DNA of 64,000 nucleotides from Maricaulis sp017643475 (GCF_047123815.1 NZ_CP138920.1:3100001-3164000), one strand, 5' to 3'; positions 8,908 to 18,468 are shown, numbered from the stretch's first letter. Numbers and translations are program-made. Notes: generated by a model from the letters alone, not told the origin.

Positions 8908-10605
8908 ATGAGTTCAATTCTATTTCCCCTGGTTTGCTCCGCGCTCTGCGCATTCAGTCTGGGCGCTATCGACGCAGAAGCGCAACTGCGTGCATCCGAA
9001 GCGCCCGCCGCTCGTGCCGATGCGATTGTGGCCCCCTGGGTTTCCGATCGTGCGCCAGGTGTCTCGGTCGCAGTCTCCTTGAATGACGAGATCGTCTATG
9101 CGCGCGGGGCTGGCCTTGCGAACCTGGAGCACGGCGTGCCGTTGAGTCCGGATAGCGTGTTCCAGGTTGCTTCTGTGTCCAAGCAGTTCACGGCCTTCGC
9201 GGTGTTCTTGCTGGTCAGCGAGGGTCAGATTCAGCTTGGCGACGATATTCGTACTTATCTGCCGGAACTCGGTGAAACGGATGATGTGGTCACGGTGCAG
9301 CATCTCCTCGACCATGCCGGCGGGCTGAGGGAACAAAATACACTCGCGGCAATGGCGGGATGGATGCCGGGAGACATCCATACGCGCGATGGCATTTTCG
9401 ATCTGGTGGCCCGTCAGCGCGGTGTGAATTTTCCGGCTGCGAGCCGTATTGAGTACAGCAATACCGGCTATGCCCTGCTGGCACGCGTGGTGGAGCGGGT
9501 GTCTGGACAGCCCTTTCGGGAGTTCATGCAGGAGAATGTATTTGCTCCGCTCGGCATGACCCGGTCCGGCTTTCCAGCGGATCGCGATGCGCTGGTCACA
9601 CAGCGGGCGGCGTCCTACTACCCGGCTGGCGAGAGTTTTCGGAATGTGATTTCGGCGAGCGAGAGCATCGGGTCAAGCGGGCTCTATACAACGGCTCTCG
9701 ACGTTCTGCGCTGGGCGGAAAACTTTGAAACCGGTGTTGTTGGTTCATCGCGCGTCTTCGAGTTAATGGCTGCCCGTTACACGGCGGAGAATGGTGAGGT
9801 GTCCACGTTTGGCCGAGGGCAGGAATTGCGGGTTCATAACGGGGTTGCGACCTGGTCACATGGCGGGCGAGACGCAGGCTACAGGTCTTTCCTGCTGCGC
9901 GTTCCGGCTGCCGATCTGGAAATCGTGATCCTGAGCAATCGTACAGATTTTGACACCGCGGCAATGGCCTTTGCGCTGATGGATGCTTGGCTCGAGAACG
10001 ACCCTCGCTATGTTGGGCCACAAGCGGATAACTGGGAACCGCATTCCCTGAACGACTTGCAGGGTCTCGCGGGTGATTACGAGTTTTATCCGGGGGTGAT
10101 CTTCTCGCTGCGCGCGGGAGAAGGAGGGCTGACCTTTGCTCCCCATGGTGCGTCACGAGATGACCTCGCGCCCCTTGTCCAAATCGGACCTGGCGAATTC
10201 CGGCTGAGTACGTCACCGGACCTCTCGCTTGTCTTCGAGGCGCAGCGTGGCACCCCAGCCGCTCGGATGGGATACCGGATTGGCCTTCACGGCACCTTAT
10301 GGGCGCCGCGAATTGCGCTGGAGAGCTTCCAGCCGGAAAGTCTTGATATCAATGAATTTGCAGGGCGTTGCTTCAGCGAGGAGCTGGAAACGCACTACCG
10401 GCTTGAAGCGCGCGATGGCGTGTTGATAGCGCACCATCCCAGACTGCAGTCCTTCGAGTTCACGCCGTACCAGCCCGACACCTTTGCCGGGGAGGGGCCG
10501 CTACAGCGAATTGAGTTTGTGCGTGCACAATCCGGTCAGCCGGTCGGGTTTCACGCCTCCGGGCCGCTGGCCATGAACGTCTGGTTCGAATGTCGGGCCG
10601 GTTGA
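8908..10605 (+). CDS. Beta-lactamase-like serine hydrolase, secreted
   Basis: Serine hydrolase of the class C beta-lactamase / D-aminopeptidase superfamily, 565 residues. A signal peptide (about 1-25, ending AEA) directs it to the periplasm. The catalytic motif SVSK gives Ser89 and Lys92, YSN is at 183-185, and the third motif is HGG in TWSHGGRDAGY. The ~200 residues after the catalytic domain are a beta-rich extension typical of these family members, function unknown. Substrate cannot be told; peptidase, esterase and lactamase activities all occur in the family. GAGGTG precedes the ATG. It is bracketed by two membrane AraC-type regulators, one on each strand. Confidence 0.9.
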   Translation: MSSILFPLVCSALCAFSLGAIDAEAQLRASEAPAARADAIVAPWVSDRAPGVSVAVSLNDEIVYARGAGLANLEHGVPLSPDSVFQVASVSKQFTAFAVFLLVSEGQIQLGDDIRTYLPELGETDDVVTVQHLLDHAGGLREQNTLAAMAGWMPGDIHTRDGIFDLVARQRGVNFPAASRIEYSNTGYALLARVVERVSGQPFREFMQENVFAPLGMTRSGFPADRDALVTQRAASYYPAGESFRNVISASESIGSSGLYTTALDVLRWAENFETGVVGSSRVFELMAARYTAENGEVSTFGRGQELRVHNGVATWSHGGRDAGYRSFLLRVPAADLEIVILSNRTDFDTAAMAFALMDAWLENDPRYVGPQADNWEPHSLNDLQGLAGDYEFYPGVIFSLRAGEGGLTFAPHGASRDDLAPLVQIGPGEFRLSTSPDLSLVFEAQRGTPAARMGYRIGLHGTLWAPRIALESFQPESLDINEFAGRCFSEELETHYRLEARDGVLIAHHPRLQSFEFTPYQPDTFAGEGPLQRIEFVRAQSGQPVGFHASGPLAMNVWFECRAG

Positions 10606-10617
10606 TCGCCCGGATGG

Positions 10618-11697
10618 TTACTCCGCGCTGACCGCCCCGGTATCGCGCCAATTCGCCTGGCTCCGGTACTGGCGCGGGGTGAGGCCGGTACGGGCCTTGA
10701 AGGCACGGTTGAACGGGCCCAGCGACGCGAATCCACTATCCAGTGCGATGTCGAGAATCGGCCTGGGTGTGGCGATCGGATCAGTCAGCAGGGCGCAGGC
10801 ATGATCAATCCGGTATCGGTTGGCGAGGCGGTTGAAATTGGCTTCGCCCAGCCCGGCCGTAATGGCACGGCTGATACGATATTCTGGCTCCATCAGACGG
10901 CGGGCGATGTCGGCGACTTTCAGCTCGGCATTGAGATGCAGGGCCTCGTCGCGGAACAGGGTCTCGATACGCTGGCCCAGGGCGAGATCGTCGGAGGTCA
11001 TTTCGGACTGGCGTGCGCGCAGGCGCTCACCCGTTTTGGTCAGCGGGTTCTGCAGGCGGAAAACCAGCGCCACCGAGGACACTGCGAAAATACTGAGCGC
11101 GCAGATCGACTGGGCGAGATACTCCGCATTGGCAGAGAGCGTCTCGCGTACCGGCAAGACCATGCAGACGCTCACGCACACACCAAACGCCCCGAGGAAG
11201 GCGAGGCGCAGATGGCGTTCGGATCCGTTTGTATTGGCAAAACCGCGGCCGGCCTCGGCGAAGCTGAGCAACAGGGCGGTTGAGCTCAGCAGGATCTGGA
11301 AACTGCCCAGCGTGTCATCAATAACGGCAAAACCGGCACTGGCTGTCCAATTGGGATCGCCAAAGAAAAGCAGCCCGCGCTTGATCACCGAGGGAAGGAA
11401 AATCCCGCTGACGAGCAACAGGTGTGGCCAGCCGATCTGTGCGGCGGGGCGGAAGAGTGCACGCGCATAAAGATAGAAGACGCTGCAGGTCGCCCCGCCG
11501 GCCATGCCGAGCAGGAGCGCGTATTGGCCCAGCACATCAGAGAAGACCTCGTGCAACAGCACCAGTCCCATCGAGGTGCAGAATACAGCCCAGCTGGTCT
11601 CCAGCGCGCTGAAACGCCCGCGGCGCAACACCCATAACACCCAGACCAGGCAGCCACTGGCGATCGCCAGTTTGATCGAATTTGCCAGCATCAACAT
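10618..11697 (-). CDS. AraC-family regulator with N-terminal multi-pass membrane domain (second copy)
   Basis: Same architecture as the gene at 7750: about 230 residues with roughly seven hydrophobic segments, then an AraC HTH pair in the C-terminal ~110 residues (AELKVADIARRLMEPEYRIS, then ILDIALDSGFASLGPFNRAF and RTGLTPRQYRS). It converges on the serine hydrolase gene with 12 bp between stops and diverges from the DUF2306 gene, which it may control. The start is ambiguous: GTG 11724, ATG 11709 or ATG 11697. I used 11697 because GGAG lies 6 bp upstream. Confidence 0.85.
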   Translation of the reverse strand: MLMLANSIKLAIASGCLVWVLWVLRRGRFSALETSWAVFCTSMGLVLLHEVFSDVLGQYALLLGMAGGATCSVFYLYARALFRPAAQIGWPHLLLVSGIFLPSVIKRGLLFFGDPNWTASAGFAVIDDTLGSFQILLSSTALLLSFAEAGRGFANTNGSERHLRLAFLGAFGVCVSVCMVLPVRETLSANAEYLAQSICALSIFAVSSVALVFRLQNPLTKTGERLRARQSEMTSDDLALGQRIETLFRDEALHLNAELKVADIARRLMEPEYRISRAITAGLGEANFNRLANRYRIDHACALLTDPIATPRPILDIALDSGFASLGPFNRAFKARTGLTPRQYRSQANWRDTGAVSAE

Positions 11698-11889
11698 GAG
11701 CCACTCCATCAAGGTCGCGCACACTCCTGCAAACGCGATACCGGATCAAGGGTGACAGGCTGTCGCCAAATCCCTCACAAAAACTGTCGCCGATTTCCAA
11801 ATCGGCAGGACCGGAGCGTCGATATCACGCCATTTCCGTCCAGGACCCGCCGCAAGTTTGCGCGGGCACAGGCAGGAAAGGTAAGTGAA

Positions 11890-12708
11890 ATGACTGATGT
11901 CGCGAGCCAGAGGAATAGTGCCGGCAGGGCGCAGGGCATGCTCAAATCAGCCGGCGTGTTGTGGTTCCTCATAGCCACGGCAGGCCAGTGGGTCTTCGTC
12001 TACTACATCGCCATGTATTACGGCCGGAAGTCGCTCACCGGTGATTATGGCACGATCAATGATCGAGGCCTGATCAGCGGGTATGTCGATGGTGATTTCA
12101 TCGGCAATCTCCTGTTTCTCAGCCACGTCCTCCTCGCGATGGTGATGATTGTCGGCGGCACGCTGCAGCTGACCCCTCCGCTTCGCAAACGTTTCCCGGC
12201 GCTGCACCGCTGGACCGGGCGGGTATTCATCCTGATTGCCCTGGTTCTGGCGATTGGCGGCTATTTCATGACCTGGGCCCAGGGTGTCCGGCTGAGTGAT
12301 ATCGGGGCGCTGGGTGTCAGCTTCAATGCGCACCTGATCGTCGTCTTTGCGGGCCTGACCCTGTTTTACGCGGTAAAGCGCAGGATCGACGTCCACCGGC
12401 GCTGGGCCATGCGGCTGTTCATCGTTGCCAATGGGGTCTGGTTTTTCCGTATTTGCCTGATGGGGTGGTACATGATGAACCAGGGGCCGATGGGCAATTC
12501 CCGACAGCTCGACGGGCCGGCCGATATTGCCATCTCCTTTGCCTGTTACCTGCTGCCGTTGGCCGTGTTGACGCTGTATCAATGGGCCGCTGACAGCCCG
12601 TCAGGCGCGTTCAAGTGGAGCATGGCTGGGGTGACGCTGCTGGGCGGTCTGGCCACCGGTTTTGGCGTCTTCGCTGCCTATCTGATGATGTGGTCGCCGC
12701 ATTTCTGA
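11890..12708 (+). CDS. DUF2306 family membrane protein
   Basis: Integral membrane protein of 272 residues with about seven hydrophobic segments. It matches my memory of DUF2306 (LLFLSHVLLAMVMIVGGTLQL; RFPALHRWTGRVFI; RRIDVHRRWAMRLF). The conserved histidines in SHVLL, LHRWTGR, NAHLI and VHRRW resemble those of haem-binding or cytochrome-like membrane proteins. Biochemical function is unknown. An upstream in-frame extension exists to 11752, but AGGAAAGG at 11873-11880 and the conserved region favour ATG 11890. It is divergent from the AraC-type gene across a 190-bp promoter region. Confidence 0.8.
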   Translation: MTDVASQRNSAGRAQGMLKSAGVLWFLIATAGQWVFVYYIAMYYGRKSLTGDYGTINDRGLISGYVDGDFIGNLLFLSHVLLAMVMIVGGTLQLTPPLRKRFPALHRWTGRVFILIALVLAIGGYFMTWAQGVRLSDIGALGVSFNAHLIVVFAGLTLFYAVKRRIDVHRRWAMRLFIVANGVWFFRICLMGWYMMNQGPMGNSRQLDGPADIAISFACYLLPLAVLTLYQWAADSPSGAFKWSMAGVTLLGGLATGFGVFAAYLMMWSPHF

Positions 12709-12835
12709 CGAGAGGTTGATGGAATCAATTCCCGCGATGGGCGAATTTCGCATTGCCTCCTGAGATGGAGCTGTTAACGATTACGCCACCAGATCGTTCT
12801 GGTCGATAAACGATCTCAAAAAGGGGAGAGAGACT

Positions 12836-13153
12836 ATGAAAAAACTGATCGCAGGCGCCGCTGTTGCGCTTCTCGCTGCGGCTCCGGCTTTTGCTGGCGA
12901 GATGGTCATCGAGCTGACCCGTAGCACTGGTGAGAGCTTCACGCTCGTGCTGGACACGACGGCTGGCACGGCTTCCGTGAACGGCAGCACGCCGGAATCC
13001 TACACCTGGGACGAAGGCACCAACCAGCTTTGTGCGTCCAGCGGCCTGTGCGTTACCTTTGCCGAGGCAAGCCAGGAAGTGGGTTCCTCTACGACCTATA
13101 CGACGAATGAAGGCAATTCCGGAACGGCGACCCTAGTGTCCTATTCCGAGTAA
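12836..13153 (+). CDS. Small secreted protein of unknown function
   Basis: A 105-residue protein with a clean signal peptide (MKKLIAGAAVALLAAAPAFA, cleavage before GEM), leaving about 85 residues. The mature part is Thr/Ser/Glu-rich, predicted mostly beta, with two cysteines (Cys66, Cys72) that could form a small disulfide loop. I do not recognise a family. The ribosome site GGGGAGAG is strong, and a terminator follows directly, so it is a stand-alone, probably well-expressed transcription unit. Confidence 0.75.
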   Translation: MKKLIAGAAVALLAAAPAFAGEMVIELTRSTGESFTLVLDTTAGTASVNGSTPESYTWDEGTNQLCASSGLCVTFAEASQEVGSSTTYTTNEGNSGTATLVSYSE

Positions 13154-13176
13154 TTCCTGTTCATTCGGAACAAGTG

Positions 13177-13207
13177 ACGGCGCTCCATCGGGGCGCCGTT
13201 TTTGTTT
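13177..13207 (+). terminator. Rho-independent terminator after small secreted protein gene
   Basis: ACGGCGC (13177-13183) pairs with GCGCCGT (13193-13199), followed by TTTTGTTT. It lies 24 bp behind the stop codon. Confidence 0.85.
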
Positions 13208-13285
13208 GCGTGTCAGGCGCTTGCATGGGCCGGAATCCTGTCGATAAATGGTTCGACAAGACAATAATTTCACGGGAGATCGAAG

Positions 13286-14362
13286 ATGAACTGGGCATTG
13301 TCCATTGCCCGCGAGGCAATCGCGGATGTCAGGCTGACAGAAGAAGCCGGGCGCGAGCTGGCAGCGGGCGAAACACGCCTGGCTGTTCGCCGTTTCGCGC
13401 TGACGGCCAATAATATCACCTACGCCGCCTTCGGCACTGTGATGCGTTACTGGGAGTTTTTCCCGGGGCAGGATGATCGCGGGCGGCTGCCGGTCTGGGG
13501 TTTTGCAGAAGTCACCGAGACGCGATGCGATGCGCTGACGGTCGGGGAACGGATTTACGGATACTTCCCCGCAGGGGCTGAGCTCATCGTTCAGCCGGGC
13601 AACGTGGAGAGCGCAAGCTTCATTGATTTCACCGCGCACAGGGCGGAATTGCCGCCAGCCTATAATCGCTATGTCCGGTGCGCCGCGGACCCGTTGTGGT
13701 CGCCCGACCGCGAGGCCGCGCAAATGGTCCTGCAGCCGCTCTTCATCACCTCCTTCCTGCTGGCCACCTTCCTGCGGGATGAACAGGCGTTTGGCGCCCA
13801 GTCGATTTCCCTGACGTCGGCCTCGTCCAAGACCGCGATTGCCCTGGCCTGGCTGCTCAAGGCTCATCCGGTTGAGGGGGTGAGCGTTCGGGCGTTGACC
13901 TCGAAGGGCAATGCGCAATTCGTGGAGGGGCTGGAGCTCTACGACGAAATCGTCACCTATGATGCGCTCGACAGCCTGCCTCAGGACGAGCGGCACGTCG
14001 TCGTCGACTTCGCGGGCAGCAGTGACATCAACACGGCGATCCATACCCGACTGGTCGATCAGCTGATGGCGAATATCCGTGTCGGTGGCGCGCACTGGGA
14101 AAAGAGCGTGCCGGCTTCGCACCTGCCGGGACCAAAACCGCAATTCTTCTTCGCTCCGGACCATGCGCGGGCCCGCATCAAGGAGTGGGGGCAGGAGGCT
14201 TTCGATGCTCGCTATCGCGCCGGTTGGGACGGGTTTGCCGATGCCGGGTCGCGCTATTTCGACTATGTCGAAGAAGCAGGCGGAGAGGCTGCCCTCGATG
14301 TTTACAAGCGTTTCGTCGCTGGCGGCGTGCCCGCCCGGGCGGCATTGACGATCGCGGTCTAG
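13286..14362 (+). CDS. DUF2855 family protein
   Basis: A 358-residue protein resembling DUF2855, a family distantly related to the medium-chain dehydrogenase/reductase fold. Features: RFALTANNITYAAFG near the N-terminus, VWGFAEVTETRCDAL with GERIYGYFP, and a Rossmann-like middle part (ISLTSASSKTAIALAWLL, then VVDFAGSSDINTAIH). The usual glycine-rich nucleotide loop is replaced by SASSKTA, as I recall for this family. No enzyme activity is established. GGGAG lies upstream of ATG. Its stop codon overlaps that of the convergent kinase gene in a single CTAG. Confidence 0.82.
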   Translation: MNWALSIAREAIADVRLTEEAGRELAAGETRLAVRRFALTANNITYAAFGTVMRYWEFFPGQDDRGRLPVWGFAEVTETRCDALTVGERIYGYFPAGAELIVQPGNVESASFIDFTAHRAELPPAYNRYVRCAADPLWSPDREAAQMVLQPLFITSFLLATFLRDEQAFGAQSISLTSASSKTAIALAWLLKAHPVEGVSVRALTSKGNAQFVEGLELYDEIVTYDALDSLPQDERHVVVDFAGSSDINTAIHTRLVDQLMANIRVGGAHWEKSVPASHLPGPKPQFFFAPDHARARIKEWGQEAFDARYRAGWDGFADAGSRYFDYVEEAGGEAALDVYKRFVAGGVPARAALTIAV

Positions 14363-16083
14363 TCCCGGTCCGCTCCGTCCTTGTTTCGGGAGATGTGTTG
14401 GCCGAGCGTCCGGTAAAGGGAGGCTCGGTCGATTGGCTTGGACAGGAAGCTGTTCATGCCCGCATCTTCGCAGGCACGGATGTCAGCCTCGGCGACATGG
14501 GCTGTCAGCGCGATGACGGGCAGGGCGGCCAACTCCTCCCGCTCGCGCAAGCGCATGGTTGCTTCCAGCCCGTCCATTTCCGGCATGGACACATCCATCA
14601 GGACCGCATCAAAACGGTGTTTATCCAGCGCTGCGAGCGCTTCGCGTCCATTGGCGGCACGGATCACGCGGGCGCCGCACCGTGTCAGATGGTGGGTCAC
14701 AACAAAGGCATTGGTGTCGCTGTCCTCGGCTAGCAGGATCTGGATATCGCTGCAGTCGGGGATGCTGCTGTCGACCGGCGATTCCGTCTGCGCGGGGGTC
14801 ACATCCTCGTTCACGGGAATGCGGACGGTAAACGTCGTGCCGACGCCGGTTTGCGAAGTCACGGTGATGGTGCCGTTCAACAGGTCGACCAGGCTTCGGG
14901 TGATGGCCAGGCCGAGACCCACGCCCCCATGTCGCCTTGAGCGGGAAGCATCCGCCTGGACAAAACGGCCAAACACACGCTCGCGGGTCGCCCGGGTCAT
15001 GCCGATGCCGGTGTCGCAAACGCGTAGGACAAGCTCGTCGCCGGCCTGACGTTCAATCGTCACATCGACCTGGCCCTGGTCGGTGAATTTGAGTGCATTC
15101 TGCGTGAGATTAAACAGGATCTGGCGAACCCTGTGGTGATCGGTGCGGACAGGTAGCGGGGCGATGTCGCTTTTAACGTTGAAATTGAGATCAGAGCGGG
15201 CCGCTTGTTTGGTGAAGGCGCCGAGTACATCTTCCACGAGGGTTTCGAGCCGTCCGGTCTCCTCCTTGACCTGCATTGTCCCGGCTTCGATCCGTGAGAA
15301 GTCGAGCAGTTGATCGATCAGGGCGGTGAGGTCATCGCTGGACCGCGAGGCCCGCGCTATCAAGGCGAGCTGTTTGTCATTTATTCCGGTCTCGGCGAGG
15401 ATGTCCAGGCAACCGGAAATCCCGTTGAGCGGGGTGCGAACCTCATGACTGATATTGGCCAGGAAATCCTGTTTGGCCCGGTTGGCCGCATCGGCCTCGC
15501 GTTCGGCGACACGCAGGCGTGTCGTGGCCGAGCGCAGGGAGCTGATCAGGCGGCATTGCGCCCATTGCGCAGCCGTCAACGCAGCGATGGCCTTGAATGT
15601 CTCCAGATCGGATTCGCGAAACCAGCCGGGTGAGGGATGTTCGGAATCCAGCACGCCGAGCAATTCATTGCCGTGCAGGATCGGAACGCATAACTCCGAA
15701 CCGGGCGGAGCGAGGTCGTGGATATAACGCGGATCGGCGCGGGTATCCCCGACCAGCAACGGGGTATGGCTGTCGGCGACCGCGCCGGTAATGCCTTTTC
15801 CGACAGGAATGCGCAGTGCGTTCTTGATCTGTCGCCGCAGAGGCGTTTTTTCGCCGATCGCCGCGGCCTGTACGAGGGTGTCTGTCTCGCGCTCCAGCCT
15901 GTAGATCACGCAGTCTGCATAGCCCAACCGTCCGACCACGCTCTGCGCGACGTACCAGAGCAGCTCGTCTTCCTTGTTGAGGCTGACGAGCCGGGCCGCG
16001 AATTCACGATAGATTTGCAGCTCTCGCTCTGCGGCGAGCGGAGTGTGCATGTCCCCACGCGTGTTGTGCTGATCCTCGATCAC
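14359..16083 (-). CDS. Hybrid sensor histidine kinase: GAF - HisKA - HATPase - receiver
   Basis: Cytosolic two-component hybrid kinase, 574 residues, no membrane segment. Order: GAF-type sensor domain (about 25-185), HisKA with phospho-acceptor His213 in ISHEVRTPLNG, HATPase with NLTQNALKF (N-box), DTGIGM and GVGLGLAIT (G-boxes), then a receiver domain (about 447-565) with phospho-acceptor Asp497 in LMDVSMPEMDG, Thr in ALTAHV and Lys in LSKPID. No cognate regulator is adjacent, so phosphate probably passes to a distant Hpt or response regulator. GTG 16083 is chosen for the GGGGAGAG 7 bp upstream; a Met at codon 12 is an alternative. The ligand of the GAF domain is unknown. Confidence 0.93.
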   Translation of the reverse strand: MIEDQHNTRGDMHTPLAAERELQIYREFAARLVSLNKEDELLWYVAQSVVGRLGYADCVIYRLERETDTLVQAAAIGEKTPLRRQIKNALRIPVGKGITGAVADSHTPLLVGDTRADPRYIHDLAPPGSELCVPILHGNELLGVLDSEHPSPGWFRESDLETFKAIAALTAAQWAQCRLISSLRSATTRLRVAEREADAANRAKQDFLANISHEVRTPLNGISGCLDILAETGINDKQLALIARASRSSDDLTALIDQLLDFSRIEAGTMQVKEETGRLETLVEDVLGAFTKQAARSDLNFNVKSDIAPLPVRTDHHRVRQILFNLTQNALKFTDQGQVDVTIERQAGDELVLRVCDTGIGMTRATRERVFGRFVQADASRSRRHGGVGLGLAITRSLVDLLNGTITVTSQTGVGTTFTVRIPVNEDVTPAQTESPVDSSIPDCSDIQILLAEDSDTNAFVVTHHLTRCGARVIRAANGREALAALDKHRFDAVLMDVSMPEMDGLEATMRLREREELAALPVIALTAHVAEADIRACEDAGMNSFLSKPIDRASLYRTLGQHISRNKDGADRD

Positions 16084-16375
16084 GCTTCACTCTCCCCGTT
16101 CTTACCTTTTAGGAGACGCAAGTTCAGGGCCGTTGTTAACTCATTGTTATCCAGCCTAGTTTCGAAGGGTATTGCAGAATGCGGCGCGATTAGTTGCAAA
16201 ACGCAAAAGATTATTTGCATTTGGCGGTGTTATTATTCATGGCATCACGTTCCGTGTGCCAAGCAAGAGGCCTGAGAACTGTGTGTCTTCCTAGGCGGAA
16301 CGCGGCGGGCCACTTATTCATGCTGTGCAACCGCAACGCCTGACCGTCTTGTTGTCCCGTAACCTGCTATCCGTG

Positions 16376-18163
16376 ATGTCACGCTCCCTCGATCTCCTGT
16401 CCAGCACGTTTGGCTTTCCCGGTTTCAGGCCCGGGCAGGAGGAGATTGTCGATCGGTTGCTGGCCGGGACGAACACGTTGTGTGTCATGCCGACCGGTGC
16501 AGGAAAGTCGTTGTGTTACCAGGTGCCGGCGCTGTTGATGGACGGGCCGAGCGTGGTGGTCTCGCCGCTGACGGCCCTGATGGATGACCAGGTCGCGGGC
16601 CTGGCAGCCAATGGCGTCAAGGCCGTGGCGATCCATTCCGGGCGCGACCGTGAGGAAAACGTGCAGGCCTGGCAGAGTTTTAAATCGGGCGAGGCCAAAC
16701 TCCTCTACATGTCGCCGGAGCGCATGATGACCGGCCGCATGCTGGCAGCGCTGGACGGGCTGCAGCCCGCCATGTTCGTCATTGACGAGGCGCATTGTAT
16801 TTCCAAATGGGGGGCCAGTTTCCGGCCGGAATACGAGATGCTGTCCGCTCTGTCCGAACGTTTTCCCGATGCCGTCATCGGCGCCTTCACGGCCACGGCG
16901 GACGAGGTTACCCGCCGCGATATCGCAGCCAAGCTGTTTGCCGGTGAGGGCGATATCGTTGTGCACGGCTTTGACCGGCCCAACCTGTCGCTGGCAGTCG
17001 CGCCAAAACAGAAATGGAAGGACCAGCTGCTCGAGTATCTCGATCCGCGGCGCAAACAGTCCGGTATTGTCTATTGCCTGTCGCGCAAACAGACCGAAGA
17101 GGTCGCTGATTTGCTGGTCGGGCAGGGTTTTCGTGCCTTGCCCTATCACGCCGGGCTGGAGCCGGACACGCGGCGGGAAAACCAGGAAGCCTTCATGGCA
17201 GAGGCCGGCCTGGTTATGGTGGCCACGATCGCTTTTGGCATGGGCATCGACAAACCCGACATCCGTTATGTCCTCCACCTCTCCCTGCCGGGCTCGATGG
17301 AGGCCTATTACCAGGAGATCGGCCGCGCCGGCCGCGATGGTCAGCCGGCGGATGCCATGATGCTCTATGCCATGTGCGATGCGCGCATGCGGCGACAATT
17401 CATCGACCAGGATGGTGAGGATGAGCGTCACAAACGCCAGGAACACAAACGCCTGGACGCGCTCCTGGCCTATTGCGAGGCGACCCAGTGCCGCCGCCTG
17501 GCGCTATTGGCTTATTTCGGGGAGACGGGCGGTCAGGCCTGTGGCAATTGCGATATCTGTCTAGATCCGCCGACCCTGATCGATGGCACGCGCGAGGCGC
17601 AGATGCTTTTTTCGGCCATTGCCCGCACCGGCCAGGTGTTTGGCGTGGGCCATATCACCGACATCCTGCGCGGCTCGGCGTCCGAGAAAGTGCTTGCCCG
17701 CGGCCATGATCAATTGCCCACCTATGGCGTCGGCCAGGACCGGCCCAAGGCCTTCTGGCAAGGCCTGACCCGCCAGATGCTGGCCTCAGGTCATCTGGAG
17801 CTGGATATCGGCGGTTATGGTGGCCTGCGCCTGACCGAAAGCGGCGACGCCGTCCTGCGCGGCAAGGCGAGTGTCGAGATCCGCGAAATCGTCGTGAAGA
17901 AAGAGACCCGCCGCACCAAGGCCGCCATCGCCGCCGCAGCAGCCGATGTGGACCCTGACCTGCTCTCCCGCCTCAAGACCGTGCGCCGCGAGCTGGCCGC
18001 AGAGCGCAATGTCCCGGCCTATGTGATCTTCTCCGACGCGACCCTCATCGACATGTGCCACCTACAACCGCGCACCCTGGACGAAATGGCCAGCGTCAAC
18101 GGCGTCGGTCCGAAGAAGCTGAAGGATTTTGGGGAAGTGTTTTTGGAGGCGTTGGGGTTATAA
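16376..18163 (+). CDS. recQ: ATP-dependent DNA helicase RecQ
   Basis: 3'-5' superfamily 2 DNA helicase for recombination repair, about 595 residues (E. coli 609). Walker A TGAGKS is at about 40-45, DEAH at 137-140, and helicase motif VI is EIGRAGRDGQPA. The RecQ zinc site is CEATQC...CGNCDIC, followed by a winged-helix domain and a C-terminal HRDC domain (LKTVRRELAAERNVPAYVIF, ending near GVGPKKLKDFG). ATG 16376 matches the conserved start; a GTG at 16325 would add 17 unconserved residues. The ~290 bp upstream is AT-rich and non-coding, presumably carrying promoters for recQ and the divergent kinase gene. Foreign-looking DNA follows directly. Confidence 0.96.
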   Translation: MSRSLDLLSSTFGFPGFRPGQEEIVDRLLAGTNTLCVMPTGAGKSLCYQVPALLMDGPSVVVSPLTALMDDQVAGLAANGVKAVAIHSGRDREENVQAWQSFKSGEAKLLYMSPERMMTGRMLAALDGLQPAMFVIDEAHCISKWGASFRPEYEMLSALSERFPDAVIGAFTATADEVTRRDIAAKLFAGEGDIVVHGFDRPNLSLAVAPKQKWKDQLLEYLDPRRKQSGIVYCLSRKQTEEVADLLVGQGFRALPYHAGLEPDTRRENQEAFMAEAGLVMVATIAFGMGIDKPDIRYVLHLSLPGSMEAYYQEIGRAGRDGQPADAMMLYAMCDARMRRQFIDQDGEDERHKRQEHKRLDALLAYCEATQCRRLALLAYFGETGGQACGNCDICLDPPTLIDGTREAQMLFSAIARTGQVFGVGHITDILRGSASEKVLARGHDQLPTYGVGQDRPKAFWQGLTRQMLASGHLELDIGGYGGLRLTESGDAVLRGKASVEIREIVVKKETRRTKAAIAAAAADVDPDLLSRLKTVRRELAAERNVPAYVIFSDATLIDMCHLQPRTLDEMASVNGVGPKKLKDFGEVFLEALGL

Positions 18164-18468
18164 ACTGGGGCAGACACATATTCTCAAAAACGGGGACACG
18201 TACCGATTATACCTCCGCGTTGAGCTGTGGGCGCCCACTAACCAGGGACACTCTCGGCTTAGTGGCCGTCCCTCCAAGGATCTGCTTCGCCAAACATGTG
18301 AGCGGTGCGATAAACGGGGGCACGCTAGAAAAACGGTCTGTGTCCCTGTTTTTCTCCAGCTTCGGCTAACCGGATAGAACAGCTACCCAACGGTCGAACA
18401 AGACAGGTAGGAATGTCTCAGCCGGAACGGAATGCTGCTAGGCACTACCGCAATACTGGATCATAGAT
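18164..18468. other. Non-coding stretch with repeat copy A and REP-like hairpin
   Basis: This 305-bp gap has no credible intact gene. It holds repeat copy A (18186-18300) and a REP-like imperfect inverted repeat at 18329-18353, where AAAAACGG faces CCTGTTTTT. The rest is featureless to me. Confidence 0.6.
18186..18300 (-). repeat. Repeat copy A, resembles the 3' end of a REP-associated transposase gene
   Basis: About 95-110 bp here recurs, diverged, at 19006-19110. The first ~45 bp (AAAACGGGGACACGTACC onward) are nearly identical; the rest is weaker. Read on the minus strand it is an open frame ending ...VSGRPQLNAEV-stop, followed by a GTGTCCCCGTTTTT motif. The layout of a GRP-containing C-terminus followed by a GTGTCCCCG palindrome recalls the tail of RAYT (Y1, IS200-like) transposase genes. 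The rest of such a gene is absent, so this would be a decayed remnant. Repeat is seen directly; the RAYT link is inference. Confidence 0.5.

Noticed and set aside
16084..16375. Possible small RNA or tRNA in the AT-rich gap before recQ
   Set aside because: No cloverleaf, no terminator hairpin and no clear promoter pair could be read; left as ordinary promoter DNA.
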